Shown here piece after piece: positions 54,460 to 63,744 of a stretch of DNA of 64,000 bases. The translations under genes and the position numbers were made by a program. The DNA is from an uncultured Bacteroidales bacterium. Lineage in GTDB: Bacteria > Bacteroidota > Bacteroidia > Bacteroidales > UBA932. Location of the stretch: NCBI GenBank assembly GCA_945948555.1, contig CAMFBM010000007.1:1-64000 (forward strand), in the 5' to 3' direction. The notes below the pieces were generated by a model. That model was not told the origin of the DNA, made no database searches, and saw only the letters and a list, made by a program, of their open reading frames with translations. Every line of letters begins with the position of its first letter. Position 1 is the first letter of the stretch.

Positions 54460-56280
54460 ATGAAAAAGTTGATGATGGCCGCGGCGGCCTTCCTTTGCGC
54501 CGTCTGCTGCTCTTCCCCCAATCCAGAGGACCTGTCAATTGTCCCGCAGCCGGGCGCAATCTCGCTCTCCGGCGGATGGTTCCGCACAGACAGCACTGAA
54601 TTCCGTGCGAATCCGATGGCCTGTGTCAACTTTGTCGATGACAATTCAATCCCTGCCGAGGGCTACAGGCTGACTGTCGGAAGACGGGAAATCACTGTAA
54701 ACTGTTCAGATGAGGACGGAGCATTCTATGCTGTCCAGACCTTGCTGCAGATACTGACGGACAAGGGCCTGCCTTGTGTCAGGATTGAAGATGCTCCCCG
54801 CTTCCCTTACCGGGGATTCCATCTGGATGTTTCGAGGCACTTCTTTCCCAAGGAGGAGGTTTTCCTTCTTCTGGACCAGATGGCCCGCTACAAGATGAAT
54901 TACTTTCACCTTCATCTGACCGACAACGGTGGATGGAGAGTGAAACTGGACCGTTACCCCGAGCTTACTGCAAAAGGTTCCTACCGCACTCAGAAAAGCT
55001 GGATTGAGTGGTGGGACAAGCAGGACAAGCGCTATCTTGACGAGGGTACTCCGAATGCCTATGGCGGTTATTACACCAAGGATGAACTCCGGGAAATAGT
55101 AGAATATGCCGCTGCGAACCACATCGAGGTAATCCCTGAAATCGAATTCCCGGCACATTCCGATGCAGTTTTCATCTCCCATCCGGAGTTGTGCTGCAAG
55201 GGCAGGGCCTACACAAGCGGTGAATTCTGTGCCGGAAATCCGCAGACCTACGAATTCTTTGAAAATGTCCTCGACGAGATAATGGAGGTCTTTCCTTCTG
55301 ACTACATCCACATCGGAGGAGACGAGGCCCGCAAGAAGGAATGGCCTCTCTGCCCGAAATGCCGTGCCCTGATGGAACGGGAGGGCATCCCGGACTACGA
55401 TGAACTCCAGTGCTATATGGTTGACAGGATTGAGGACTATCTCCACTCGAAGGGAAAGATAATGTGCGGCTGGGACGAAATCAGCAAAAACGAACTCTAT
55501 CCTGAATCGGTGGTTTACTCCTACCGTGGTCAGGAATATGTCTCACAGGCAGCGAACAAGGGCCAGAAGGTAATATTCACCCCAGGGGCAGCCCTCTATT
55601 TCGACTGGTATCAGGACACTCCCCAGACCCAGCCCCGGGCAATGATAGGTTATTCTCCAGTCAGAAAGGTTTACCTTATGGAACCCCTTGCCGACACCCC
55701 GCAGAAGGCTCTTTTCAATGAGGAACTCATTCTGGGGAAGAAAATCGACAGGGAAATCGAATGGATTTGCTCAGAGGAGGCTGCCGGCAATCTTCTTGGA
55801 GTCCAAGGTTGTGCCTGGAGCGAGTTCATCGACGACTGTCAGCATCTGGAATATATGGTCTTTCCTCGTCTTCTTGCAGTTGCAGAACTTGGCTGGACAC
55901 CGTCACAGTTGCGCGACTGGGACTCATTCAAACGCAGGATGAATGCTCACGTCGTTTCTCTCCGCGCAATGGGACTGAACTGCTATCCTCTCTCGGACAG
56001 GATTGACATCAGTTCCGACGTCTCCTCCTGCCGTGCCCTTGTCAGCCTGGAATGTGAAAAATATCCATCGGAAATCCGTTACACAACCGACGGAAGCACA
56101 CCTTGCTCTTCCTCTCCTCTCTACGAGAAGCCTTTCGAGGTGACTGAGCCCGTTCTTGTGAAAGCCTCCCGTTTTGAATCAGGTGCTCCTTTGGGTGTGG
56201 ACTCCCTTGTTGTGAGGACGGATTCTTCTATGGTTGAATATTTCCCTTATGTAGAACCGGACCATTGGAAAAACCTATGA
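54460..56280 (+). CDS. GH20 beta-N-acetylhexosaminidase lipoprotein 2
   Basis: 606 residues with a lipoprotein signal ending AAFLCAVCC. The GH20b domain (~25-115) and the barrel (~120-480) include FPYRGFHLDVSRHFFPKEEV in part, NYFHLHLTDNGGWRVKLDRYP in part, and the catalytic pair Asp288-Glu289 in HIGGDEARKKEW. A chitobiase-like C-terminal segment (YTTDGSTPCSSS) follows. It lacks the discoidin-like domain of the other GH20, so the two may act at different places or on different linkages. It lies five bases after the beta-helix gene, and its stop overlaps the next start. Confidence 0.92.
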   Translation: MKKLMMAAAAFLCAVCCSSPNPEDLSIVPQPGAISLSGGWFRTDSTEFRANPMACVNFVDDNSIPAEGYRLTVGRREITVNCSDEDGAFYAVQTLLQILTDKGLPCVRIEDAPRFPYRGFHLDVSRHFFPKEEVFLLLDQMARYKMNYFHLHLTDNGGWRVKLDRYPELTAKGSYRTQKSWIEWWDKQDKRYLDEGTPNAYGGYYTKDELREIVEYAAANHIEVIPEIEFPAHSDAVFISHPELCCKGRAYTSGEFCAGNPQTYEFFENVLDEIMEVFPSDYIHIGGDEARKKEWPLCPKCRALMEREGIPDYDELQCYMVDRIEDYLHSKGKIMCGWDEISKNELYPESVVYSYRGQEYVSQAANKGQKVIFTPGAALYFDWYQDTPQTQPRAMIGYSPVRKVYLMEPLADTPQKALFNEELILGKKIDREIEWICSEEAAGNLLGVQGCAWSEFIDDCQHLEYMVFPRLLAVAELGWTPSQLRDWDSFKRRMNAHVVSLRAMGLNCYPLSDRIDISSDVSSCRALVSLECEKYPSEIRYTTDGSTPCSSSPLYEKPFEVTEPVLVKASRFESGAPLGVDSLVVRTDSSMVEYFPYVEPDHWKNL

Positions 56281-57800
56281 GGAAGATTCTGACCCTTCTC
56301 CTGCTTCTGCCCTTGGTTTTGTCCGCGGCCTCCGGCCGTGGGACCGACTATGTCGTCGAAGTTGACCGCGGAGACGGTTTTGTTCCCGTAACGGTATATA
56401 AAGCCCTGTGTTCCGATTCTGCGGCTCATCATCCGGAAATCTGGAATGACTGGAACAACTCCAAGGCCCTGAGAGACACAATGTCCATAGCCCTTGTGGA
56501 ATGTCCCGGGGACTTTCCTCTCAGGTTCAGGGTCAGGCGCAGGGATGCCTTTTCAGATGTCCGCATTAGGCCTACTCTCTACGGTATCACTCCGGAAGTG
56601 CTTGACAACCACACGGTTGAATTTGTGATTGATGAATATTCCCACAGAAAAATATCGGTTGAATTTGACGACGACCGTGCAACGAACCTGTTCCTGATTT
56701 GCAACCTTCCCGACAGGAAGAAACCTTCTCCGGACGACCCTTCCGTGATTTACTACGGTCCGGGTGAGCATCGCGAAGGGAAGGTGATTCTCAAGCAGGG
56801 GCAGACCCTGTATGTGGACTATGGTGCAGTGCTTTATGCCGCTGTCGAGATTCAGGGCAGCGACTGCAGAATCGCAGGCCACGGCATCATCACTGGAGCG
56901 GAACTCCCTCACACAGGTACCCAGTGGGCCAGTGGCGAACTGCTGATTGAGTGCAACAAGGACCGTAGTCCGGGAAGGAGGAATCTTGTCATAGAGGATG
57001 TTACCATTATAGATTCCCCTAGCTGGACGGTTTCCGTTTACAATATGTCCGATGTCAGAATCGAGAATATCAACCTGGTCAACTGGATTCTGAACGGAGA
57101 CGGGATCGATGTGGTCTGCTCCCGGGACGTGCTCCTGAAAGACTGCTTTATCCGCTGCTACGATGACTGCATTACCCTGAAAGTCAGGCACAATGCAAAG
57201 CCTATGTCCGACCTTGAAAACATCCGGATTGAAGGCTGCCTCATTTGGGCAGATTTTGCCAGGGGTGTGGTGATTGGCCCCGAGGCAGGAAATGAGGCGG
57301 TTTCATCCGGAGCAATCAGGAATTGCACGGTGTCTTCCTGCATATTCCTGGAACACAACACAATTGCACAGAAGGACGATGTCCGCGGGGCTTTCGCCAT
57401 CCATCATGTCAAGTCTCCGGAATGGAAGGAAGGCAGACCACCGCAGATGCAGTCCATAGTGGCGAAAAACCTTTATTTCGACCATCTCAGGCCCTGTTCG
57501 AGGGCAATCGTGATTGCACAGGATGAAAATTCTGTTCCGGGTTGTGTGATGTCTGACGTGGAACTTTCCTATATTTGTATCGATGATGACGGAACTGCCG
57601 CTTCGGTTTTTGAAGCCAGGACTTTCCACAACAGGATTGACGGGCTGAAACTCAGTCATTTGAAGAGGAACGGCAAAGCTCTTTTTGCAAGCCCCTGCCG
57701 GGGAATTGGCAATCTTTCCCCAGACGGCAAAGTGGATTTTGCCACCCCGGATTCCTCCGTCGTCATCAAAGGAAACATTGACAACCTTGTTGTTGAATAA
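56277..57800 (+). CDS. Secreted GH28/GH49-like beta-helix hydrolase
   Basis: 507 residues from the ATG at 56277, which overlaps the TGA of the GH20 gene as ATGA (an upstream TTG adds four residues). The Sec signal is MRKILTLLLLLPLVLSAASG, with no lipobox Cys. A beta-sandwich begins with HHPEIWNDWNNSKALRDT, then the beta-helix has VIYYGPGEHREG, GQTLYVDYGAVLYA, LNGDGIDVVCS and CYDDCITLKV, then GVVIGPEAG. It matches the C-terminal two-thirds of the gene at 52211. The simpler secretion signal suggests a periplasmic partner that finishes what the surface enzyme begins. Substrate is unknown; host glycan or pectin-like polymers are both conceivable. Confidence 0.75.
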   Translation: MRKILTLLLLLPLVLSAASGRGTDYVVEVDRGDGFVPVTVYKALCSDSAAHHPEIWNDWNNSKALRDTMSIALVECPGDFPLRFRVRRRDAFSDVRIRPTLYGITPEVLDNHTVEFVIDEYSHRKISVEFDDDRATNLFLICNLPDRKKPSPDDPSVIYYGPGEHREGKVILKQGQTLYVDYGAVLYAAVEIQGSDCRIAGHGIITGAELPHTGTQWASGELLIECNKDRSPGRRNLVIEDVTIIDSPSWTVSVYNMSDVRIENINLVNWILNGDGIDVVCSRDVLLKDCFIRCYDDCITLKVRHNAKPMSDLENIRIEGCLIWADFARGVVIGPEAGNEAVSSGAIRNCTVSSCIFLEHNTIAQKDDVRGAFAIHHVKSPEWKEGRPPQMQSIVAKNLYFDHLRPCSRAIVIAQDENSVPGCVMSDVELSYICIDDDGTAASVFEARTFHNRIDGLKLSHLKRNGKALFASPCRGIGNLSPDGKVDFATPDSSVVIKGNIDNLVVE

Positions 57801-57813
57801 CGAATCATTTACA

Positions 57814-60138
57814 ATGAACAGATTGAAAACTATTGCCGTGGCCGGGGTGACGCTCGGAACAATTTCAGGTTGCGGCACTGCCATTGAACCGGCTCTCCCT
57901 TGCGACAGTGCAGTGGAGAAAAGAATTGAAGCAATTTTAGGGAAGATGACCCTCGAGGAGAAGATTGGTCAGATGACACAGCTGACAATCGGGGTGATAA
58001 TGGACGAGGAAAGGGAACACCTTGTGCCTGAACTGATGGACACCGTCTTCGGGAAATACAAGGTCGGCTCAATTCTCAATGTCATCGGCAACAGCGCGCC
58101 CCAGAAGGAAAAATATGTCCGCATCATCTCCGAAATCCAGGAAAAATCCATGAAGGAAATCGGAATCCCGTGCCTCTACGGTCTGGATCAGATTCACGGC
58201 GCCTCCTACATAGCGGGAGCAACCCTTTTCCCTCAGGAAATCAATCTTGCGGCGACTTTCAGCAGAGAATATGCCGAGGATATGGGCCGGGTTACAGCCT
58301 ACGAGACCCGAGCCGCTTTGGTACCCTGGACCTTCTCTCCGGTGATGGATCTTGGCCGCGAACCTCTCTGGCCCAGGATGTGGGAAAGTTTCGGAGAGGA
58401 CACCTATCTCAACGCTGAACTTGCAAAGGCGACGGTGCACGGACTTCAGGGAGATGACCCCGGCAATGTGGACGGCAACCACATAGCGGCCTGCATCAAG
58501 CATTATATGGCCTATGGCGTCCCTGTGTCCGGACAGGACAGGACCCCTTCAAAGGTCAGTGATGCCGAACTCAGGGAAAAATATTTCGAACCTTTCAAAC
58601 AATGCATCAGAAACGGAGCCCTTTCCCTGATGGTGAACTCCTCCTCCAACAACGGAGTGCCTTTCCATGCCAACCACAAGCTCCTGACAGTCTGGTTGAA
58701 GGAAAATCTTGCCTGGGACGGAATGATCGTGACGGACTGGAATGACATCAACAATCTCTACTATCGCGACAGAATTGCCACCAGCGAGAAGGATGCTGTC
58801 AGGCTGGCAATCAATGCCGGCATCGATATGGCAATGGTACCTTCAACCTGGAAATTCTGCATCGACTTGAAGGAACTTGTTGAAGAGGGGGCAGTGGGTA
58901 TGGACAGAATCGATGATGCAGTGCGTCGCGTTCTGAGACTGAAAATTCGCCTGGGTCTTTTCGAGAATCCGGTATGGGACACTGATCGCTACACTGACTT
59001 CGCGTGTGAGGCCTTTTCGTCCAATGCCCTTGCAGCAGCCCTTGAGAGCGAGGTCCTGCTGAAGAACAACGGTGTGCTGCCTCTGAAGGGCACAGAAAGA
59101 ATCCTTGTCTGCGGCCCGAATGCCAACTCTATGCGCTGTCTGAACGGTGGCTGGTCCTACACCTGGCAGGGAGATGCATCTGATGTCCACTCAAAGGATT
59201 ACAACACGATTTACGAGGCTCTTTCCGGTCGTTTCCCAGGCCAGGTGACCTGGTGCCCGGGTTTGGAATATGCTCCGGAGAAAGGCGACAACTGGTACGA
59301 GGAAGGCGAGCCTGATTTCAAGACCCTGCTCAGGGCTGCTGCCGGAGCGGATGTCATAGTTGCCTGCGTGGGAGAAAGAAGTTACTGCGAGACACCCGGA
59401 AACTGGAAGGACCTGAACCTCTCTGCAAACCAGCAGGAACTTGTCAGGGTGCTTTCACGCACCGGAAAACCTGTTGTACTGGCCTACAGTGGAGGCCGTC
59501 CGCGGGTCATCCGTGAAATTGAGCCGCTTTCCGACGCGGTTGTGGCATTGATGCTCCCGGGAAATTATGGCGGAGATGCTTTCGCCTCCCTTGTCGCCGG
59601 AGATGTGAACTTCAGCGGAAAACTTCCTTTCACCTGGCCGAAGTACACAGCCGGATATGCTCCGTACGACTACAAGGTCTCCGAGAATGTGGCCACTATG
59701 GAAGGGGAGTACAACTACGACGCGAAGATGGATTCCCAGTGGCAGTTCGGTGAGGGATTGAGCTACACTTCATTTGAATATTCATCCCTCGTCTGCGACA
59801 GGACGGAGTTCTCCTCGGATGATGTCCTGACATTCACGGTTGATGTGAAAAATGTCGGAAACCGTGCCGGGAAGGAGGCAGTGCTGCTTTTCACAAGCGA
59901 TATGTATGCAAGTGAAGTTCCCGATGTGCGCCGTCTCAGGGCATTCGACAAGGTTGCCGTCGAACCCGGGCAAACTCAGAAGGTTACTCTCAGCGTCAAG
60001 GCCTCCGACCTTGCCTTTGTGGGGCAGGACGGCAGATGGCGTCTTGAAAAAGGTGATTTTCGTGTTGCCTGCGGCCCTCTCAGCTTGATTGTAAGATGCA
60101 CTGAGGACAGAATCTGGGAAGAACCGGACATTCTTTGA
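57814..60138 (+). CDS. GH3 glycosidase lipoprotein
   Basis: 774 residues from the ATG at 57814; the long frame from 57685 overlaps the previous gene and has no signal. A lipoprotein signal ends LGTISGC. GH3 features: MTLEEKIGQMTQ, GLDQIHGASYIAGATLFPQE, the nucleophile Asp308 in IVTDWNDI, AYSGGRPRVI, GEGLSYTSFEYS, and a C-terminal fibronectin type III-like domain (VDVKNVGNRAGKEAVLLF). It is about 35-40 residues longer in the barrel than BglX-like enzymes, as in several Bacteroidales beta-glucosidases. It should act on terminal beta-linked sugars. It is 13 bases after the beta-helix hydrolase gene and 4 bases before the GDPD-like gene. Confidence 0.88.
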   Translation: MNRLKTIAVAGVTLGTISGCGTAIEPALPCDSAVEKRIEAILGKMTLEEKIGQMTQLTIGVIMDEEREHLVPELMDTVFGKYKVGSILNVIGNSAPQKEKYVRIISEIQEKSMKEIGIPCLYGLDQIHGASYIAGATLFPQEINLAATFSREYAEDMGRVTAYETRAALVPWTFSPVMDLGREPLWPRMWESFGEDTYLNAELAKATVHGLQGDDPGNVDGNHIAACIKHYMAYGVPVSGQDRTPSKVSDAELREKYFEPFKQCIRNGALSLMVNSSSNNGVPFHANHKLLTVWLKENLAWDGMIVTDWNDINNLYYRDRIATSEKDAVRLAINAGIDMAMVPSTWKFCIDLKELVEEGAVGMDRIDDAVRRVLRLKIRLGLFENPVWDTDRYTDFACEAFSSNALAAALESEVLLKNNGVLPLKGTERILVCGPNANSMRCLNGGWSYTWQGDASDVHSKDYNTIYEALSGRFPGQVTWCPGLEYAPEKGDNWYEEGEPDFKTLLRAAAGADVIVACVGERSYCETPGNWKDLNLSANQQELVRVLSRTGKPVVLAYSGGRPRVIREIEPLSDAVVALMLPGNYGGDAFASLVAGDVNFSGKLPFTWPKYTAGYAPYDYKVSENVATMEGEYNYDAKMDSQWQFGEGLSYTSFEYSSLVCDRTEFSSDDVLTFTVDVKNVGNRAGKEAVLLFTSDMYASEVPDVRRLRAFDKVAVEPGQTQKVTLSVKASDLAFVGQDGRWRLEKGDFRVACGPLSLIVRCTEDRIWEEPDIL

Positions 60139-60142
60139 CTCT

Positions 60143-61306
60143 ATGCTCCCGTTTCCGCGACTCCGCCTGTGCGCTCTGCTGCTGTTGTCCCTGGTTCTCT
60201 TTCCGGGGACATCCGTTGCCCAGCCGTCCATGCCTGACGGGTCCTCCAGCCGTTGGACTGACCCGCTCTTGCGCTTCGGCTACCCCTATTACAGCCATCT
60301 TTTCATCGACACAATCTACAGGGACAGCAACCCTCTGATTCCCTGCCAGAGTGTCTTTGACATCAGGATTGCCGCCCGGCTGGGTTTCCGCTATGTCGAG
60401 GCGAATCTCCACCCGACGGCTACCCCCGGCAAGTACCTTGTCATTCACGGCTACAGGGGTATGCTGGGCTACCAGGTCGAAGACCTCAATGGCAATTTCG
60501 CTCCCGAGGTGGTCATCAGCCAGACTCCTTTCGACACTCTGCGCACAAAGTACCGCTACCGTTCTTCCGATCCGCAATACCGCACCCCGATCACATCCCT
60601 CGAAGAATTTCTCCTCGAATGCCGCAGTTGTGGGGTCGCCCCTTTGATTCAGTATGTGGATGAAACCTCCCTGGAAATAATCCGCAGCATTATGGGCGAC
60701 GACTACATCCTCTACGGCGGTCGCAGAAACCTCAGGCACAAGGGAATGATAATGGAGTACAAGTCCTTTCCCACCGTTGGGGAAGTGGTGGAGCAATGCC
60801 GCTATGTGGGAGCACCGTATATGTACTGTATGGGAAATGTCAGCGCATTTTCTGACGAACAGTTGAGGCAGATTGCTGCGGGAGCACATTCCCACGGCTG
60901 TTATGTCGGTTTTGCCGGTTGCTACGAATCCCCGGAGACCTCCGCCCGCCTGTTTTCCCTCGGCTTTGACTTCTCTGCCTCCGGTTGGGACATCAATGAA
61001 ATACGCCACGGCAATCTCTGCAACATTTCTCTTGAGAATAGTGTTTCCCTGGAACCCGGTGAACCATTGAAAATCAAGAAGAAACGCCTGCCGGAACTTT
61101 TCCTTTCGGGAGCCAGCCTGAGAATCGCCTTCAAGGGAACCCTTCACGTCAGGATGGGCAGTCACATCGACTCCGATTTCACAAGCGACGGCTCGACATC
61201 CATCCACCTGAGTACATATTTCCTTGAAGAAAGTCCCGATTTCAGCATAAGCGCCGTCGAGCCTACGGAAATAACATATCTCACCTACAGGGTTTCTGAG
61301 TTTTGA
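60143..61306 (+). CDS. Secreted GDPD-like phosphodiesterase
   Basis: 387 residues with a Sec signal ending FPGTSVAQ. An SVFDIRIAARLGFRYVEANL segment followed by PGKYLVIHGYRG resembles the start of the glycerophosphodiester phosphodiesterase barrel, where an x-E-x-N/D pair and a following H-x-G/D bind metal. Later strands (APLIQYVD, KGMIMEYKS, GCYVGFAGCY, GFDFSASGWDINEI) continue a TIM-barrel rhythm to ~residue 300, and a small beta domain ends the protein. The first His of canonical GDPD (an AHRG motif) is not obvious; YPYYSHLF may take its place. It is locked between two GH3 genes, so its substrate is probably part of the same glycan. The family call is moderate. Confidence 0.5.
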   Translation: MLPFPRLRLCALLLLSLVLFPGTSVAQPSMPDGSSSRWTDPLLRFGYPYYSHLFIDTIYRDSNPLIPCQSVFDIRIAARLGFRYVEANLHPTATPGKYLVIHGYRGMLGYQVEDLNGNFAPEVVISQTPFDTLRTKYRYRSSDPQYRTPITSLEEFLLECRSCGVAPLIQYVDETSLEIIRSIMGDDYILYGGRRNLRHKGMIMEYKSFPTVGEVVEQCRYVGAPYMYCMGNVSAFSDEQLRQIAAGAHSHGCYVGFAGCYESPETSARLFSLGFDFSASGWDINEIRHGNLCNISLENSVSLEPGEPLKIKKKRLPELFLSGASLRIAFKGTLHVRMGSHIDSDFTSDGSTSIHLSTYFLEESPDFSISAVEPTEITYLTYRVSEF

Positions 61307-61340
61307 TAATATATTATTAAGAATATTAAATATACCGTAT

Positions 61341-63650
61341 ATGAAAGGATATAAAATACTACTTGCCGCATTCGCGGCACTGTCGCTCAATGTCGTACCT
61401 GCCCTCGCGCAGAAGACGCCTCGTCTTGGTAAAGATCCCGTGAAAAACATAGTGAAGGCTATGAGCCTTGAGGAAAAGGCTGAGCTTGTCTGCGGAACCT
61501 GGTCTGCCGGATATGCCGGTGACGGGACTGTCGGAGGGAAGACCTTCGCGATGGTTGCCGGTGCAGCGGGAATCACTGAGGCTTTTGACAAGTACGGCAT
61601 ACCGCACACTGTGATGGCTGACGGCCCTGCAGGTCTGCGCATTGACCCTCTCAGGAAAGATGATGACAGGACATACTGGTGCACGGCTTTTCCTGTGGGG
61701 ACGATGCTGGCGGCTACCTGGGATTCAGAATTGATTGAGGCTTGCGGCAGGGCAATGGGAAATGAAGTCCTGGAGTATGGCTGTGACGTCATCCTCGGAC
61801 CGGGGCTGAACATCCACCGCAATCCTATGTGCGGCAGAAACTTCGAGTACTATTCCGAAGATCCGGTGCTCAGCGGGAAATGTGCTGCGGCAATGATCCG
61901 GGGCATACAGTCCTGCGGCGTGGGTACCTCCGCAAAGCATTTCGCGGCGAACAACCAGGAATCCTGCCGTATCCAGAACAATGCCGTCGTGCCTCAGAGG
62001 GCTCTGAGGGAGATTTACCTCAAGAGTTTCGAGATTGCGGTCAAAGAGGGAAATCCATGGACTGTGATGTCTTCCTACAACCGTGTCAATGGCATCTATT
62101 CTATGGAAAGCCGCTTCCTTCTGACGGATGTTCTTCGAAATGACTGGGGCTACAGGGGCATTGTGGTCTCCGACTGGTTCGACAAGAGAGACACCCCTGC
62201 CCAGATTCACGCCGGAAATGACCTTCTGATGCCGGGAGAACAGGCTCAGGTGGATGAAATCATTGCTGCGGTCCGCTCGGGAGCGCTTGCCGAGGAGGAC
62301 CTTGACATCTGTGCCGGCAGGGTGCTGGAATATGTGCTCAAGACCCCTCATTTCAGGAAATATGCCTATTCGGATGCCCCTTCGCTTGAACAGAATGCCA
62401 AGGTCAGTGCCTCAGCTGCCTCAGACGGCATTGTCCTTCTGAAAAATGAAGGCGGGGCATTGCCTCTGGCTGAGGGTGCCAATGTCTCCCTTCTGGGAGT
62501 GAACGCCTACGACGGAATCGTTGCCGGAATCGGTGCGGGTTTCGTGAACTCGTCCTACAAGGTGAATCTGGACGAGGGTCTGCGGAATGCCGGCTTCATT
62601 CTGAATCCGAAGACTGATGCGGTTTACAGAAGGTATATGGACTATTCCGAGGCTTTGCTCGGAGAGGAAAATTCCCGCAAGCATCTTGGTGACAGAACCT
62701 TCACTGCCGAGGCTTTCCTCAGCGATGCATTTCTGGGGATGCGTGCGGCTGACAGCGATGTTGCAGTCGTCTCTTTCGGCCGTCTGAGCGGGGAGTACAA
62801 TGACCGCTACACCAGGGATTTCTACCTTCACGAAGATGAACTGGACCTTCTGCGCAGGACCTGTGCCGCCTTCCATTCACGCGGCAAAAAGGTTGTCGTG
62901 GTGCTGAATATCTGCGGAGTGGTCGAGACGGCGTCCTGGAAGGACCTTCCCGATGCAATCCTCGTGAACTGGCTCCCGGGGCAGGAACTCGGAAATGCAA
63001 CTGCGGCAGTCCTTTCCGCTCAGGTGAGTCCTTCAGGAAGGCTCCCTATGACCTTCCCTCTGGATTATCGTGACCATCTTTCCTCCGAGAACTATCCTTT
63101 TGACTACACCTCAAAAAGGAGTGACTGGGAATATGATGCACCGGAGAGGAAAATCCGCAATCTCGGCTGGACGGAATACCTTGAGGGAGTGGATATCGGC
63201 TACCGCTATTTCTGCACCAAAGCCCCTGAAAAGATTTCCTTCCCTTTCGGCTTCGGCCTGAGTTACACTTCCTTCGAGTGGTCTGATGCAACCCTCACCC
63301 GCAAGGGCAATGACTTCCGCGTGACCCTCAGGGTGACCAACACTGGTGACCACCCGGGCAGGGATGTGGTGCAGCTCTATGCTTCCGCCCCGGAATCGGA
63401 GATGTACAAGCCGGTGCGTGAACTCAAGGCCTTTGCCAAGACCCCTGTGCTCGCTCCCGGCTCTTCGGCAACCCTCGAGCTCACCTTCTCAGCCTACGAC
63501 CTGGCCTCCTTTGACGAATCCCTCTCTGCATTCGTGAGCCAGGAGGGCACTTACACCCTCCAGCTGAACCGTGACGCCTCTACCATTGTCACAACCCTTC
63601 CGCTCACCCTGAAGAAGACCCTCCGCTGGCCTGTCACCCGAGGGGAATGA
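61341..63650 (+). CDS. Secreted GH3 beta-glucosidase-type enzyme
   Basis: 769 residues with a Sec signal ending VVPALAQ. It belongs to the GH3 branch where the barrel opens MSLEEKAELVCGTWSAG and has GPGLNIHRNPMCGRNFEYYS, AKHFAANNQE and the nucleophile Asp278 in VVSDWFDK. The sandwich domain has ALPLAEGANVSLLG, and the C-terminus shows FGFGLSYTSFEWSD with a fibronectin type III-like domain (VTNTGDHPGRDVVQLY). This type is distant from the GH3 enzyme encoded two genes upstream. It is the last gene of the locus, 34 bases after the GDPD-like gene and followed by a strong terminator. Confidence 0.9.
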   Translation: MKGYKILLAAFAALSLNVVPALAQKTPRLGKDPVKNIVKAMSLEEKAELVCGTWSAGYAGDGTVGGKTFAMVAGAAGITEAFDKYGIPHTVMADGPAGLRIDPLRKDDDRTYWCTAFPVGTMLAATWDSELIEACGRAMGNEVLEYGCDVILGPGLNIHRNPMCGRNFEYYSEDPVLSGKCAAAMIRGIQSCGVGTSAKHFAANNQESCRIQNNAVVPQRALREIYLKSFEIAVKEGNPWTVMSSYNRVNGIYSMESRFLLTDVLRNDWGYRGIVVSDWFDKRDTPAQIHAGNDLLMPGEQAQVDEIIAAVRSGALAEEDLDICAGRVLEYVLKTPHFRKYAYSDAPSLEQNAKVSASAASDGIVLLKNEGGALPLAEGANVSLLGVNAYDGIVAGIGAGFVNSSYKVNLDEGLRNAGFILNPKTDAVYRRYMDYSEALLGEENSRKHLGDRTFTAEAFLSDAFLGMRAADSDVAVVSFGRLSGEYNDRYTRDFYLHEDELDLLRRTCAAFHSRGKKVVVVLNICGVVETASWKDLPDAILVNWLPGQELGNATAAVLSAQVSPSGRLPMTFPLDYRDHLSSENYPFDYTSKRSDWEYDAPERKIRNLGWTEYLEGVDIGYRYFCTKAPEKISFPFGFGLSYTSFEWSDATLTRKGNDFRVTLRVTNTGDHPGRDVVQLYASAPESEMYKPVRELKAFAKTPVLAPGSSATLELTFSAYDLASFDESLSAFVSQEGTYTLQLNRDASTIVTTLPLTLKKTLRWPVTRGE

Positions 63651-63682
63651 ATTTCACGGAGTTTTTGAGGATTTCCAATTGA

Positions 63683-63722
63683 AAAAGCGGTAAAGCCTTG
63701 TTGATTCAGGCTTTACCGCTTT
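63683..63722. terminator. Bidirectional terminator at the end of the polysaccharide locus
   Basis: AAAGCGGTAAAGCC pairs perfectly with GGCTTTACCGCTTT around an 11-base loop. Poly-A on one side and T3 on the other let it serve both the GH3 gene and the convergent ppdK gene. Confidence 0.8.
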
Positions 63723-63744
63723 AGCAGTTTATAAGGGAACTATG

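Noticed and set aside
60143..61306. Calling the GDPD-like protein an alpha-L-fucosidase or other barrel glycosidase
   Set aside because: The early E-x-N...H-x-G spacing fits phosphodiesterase barrels better, and no glycosidase acid pair was evident, though the call stays moderate.
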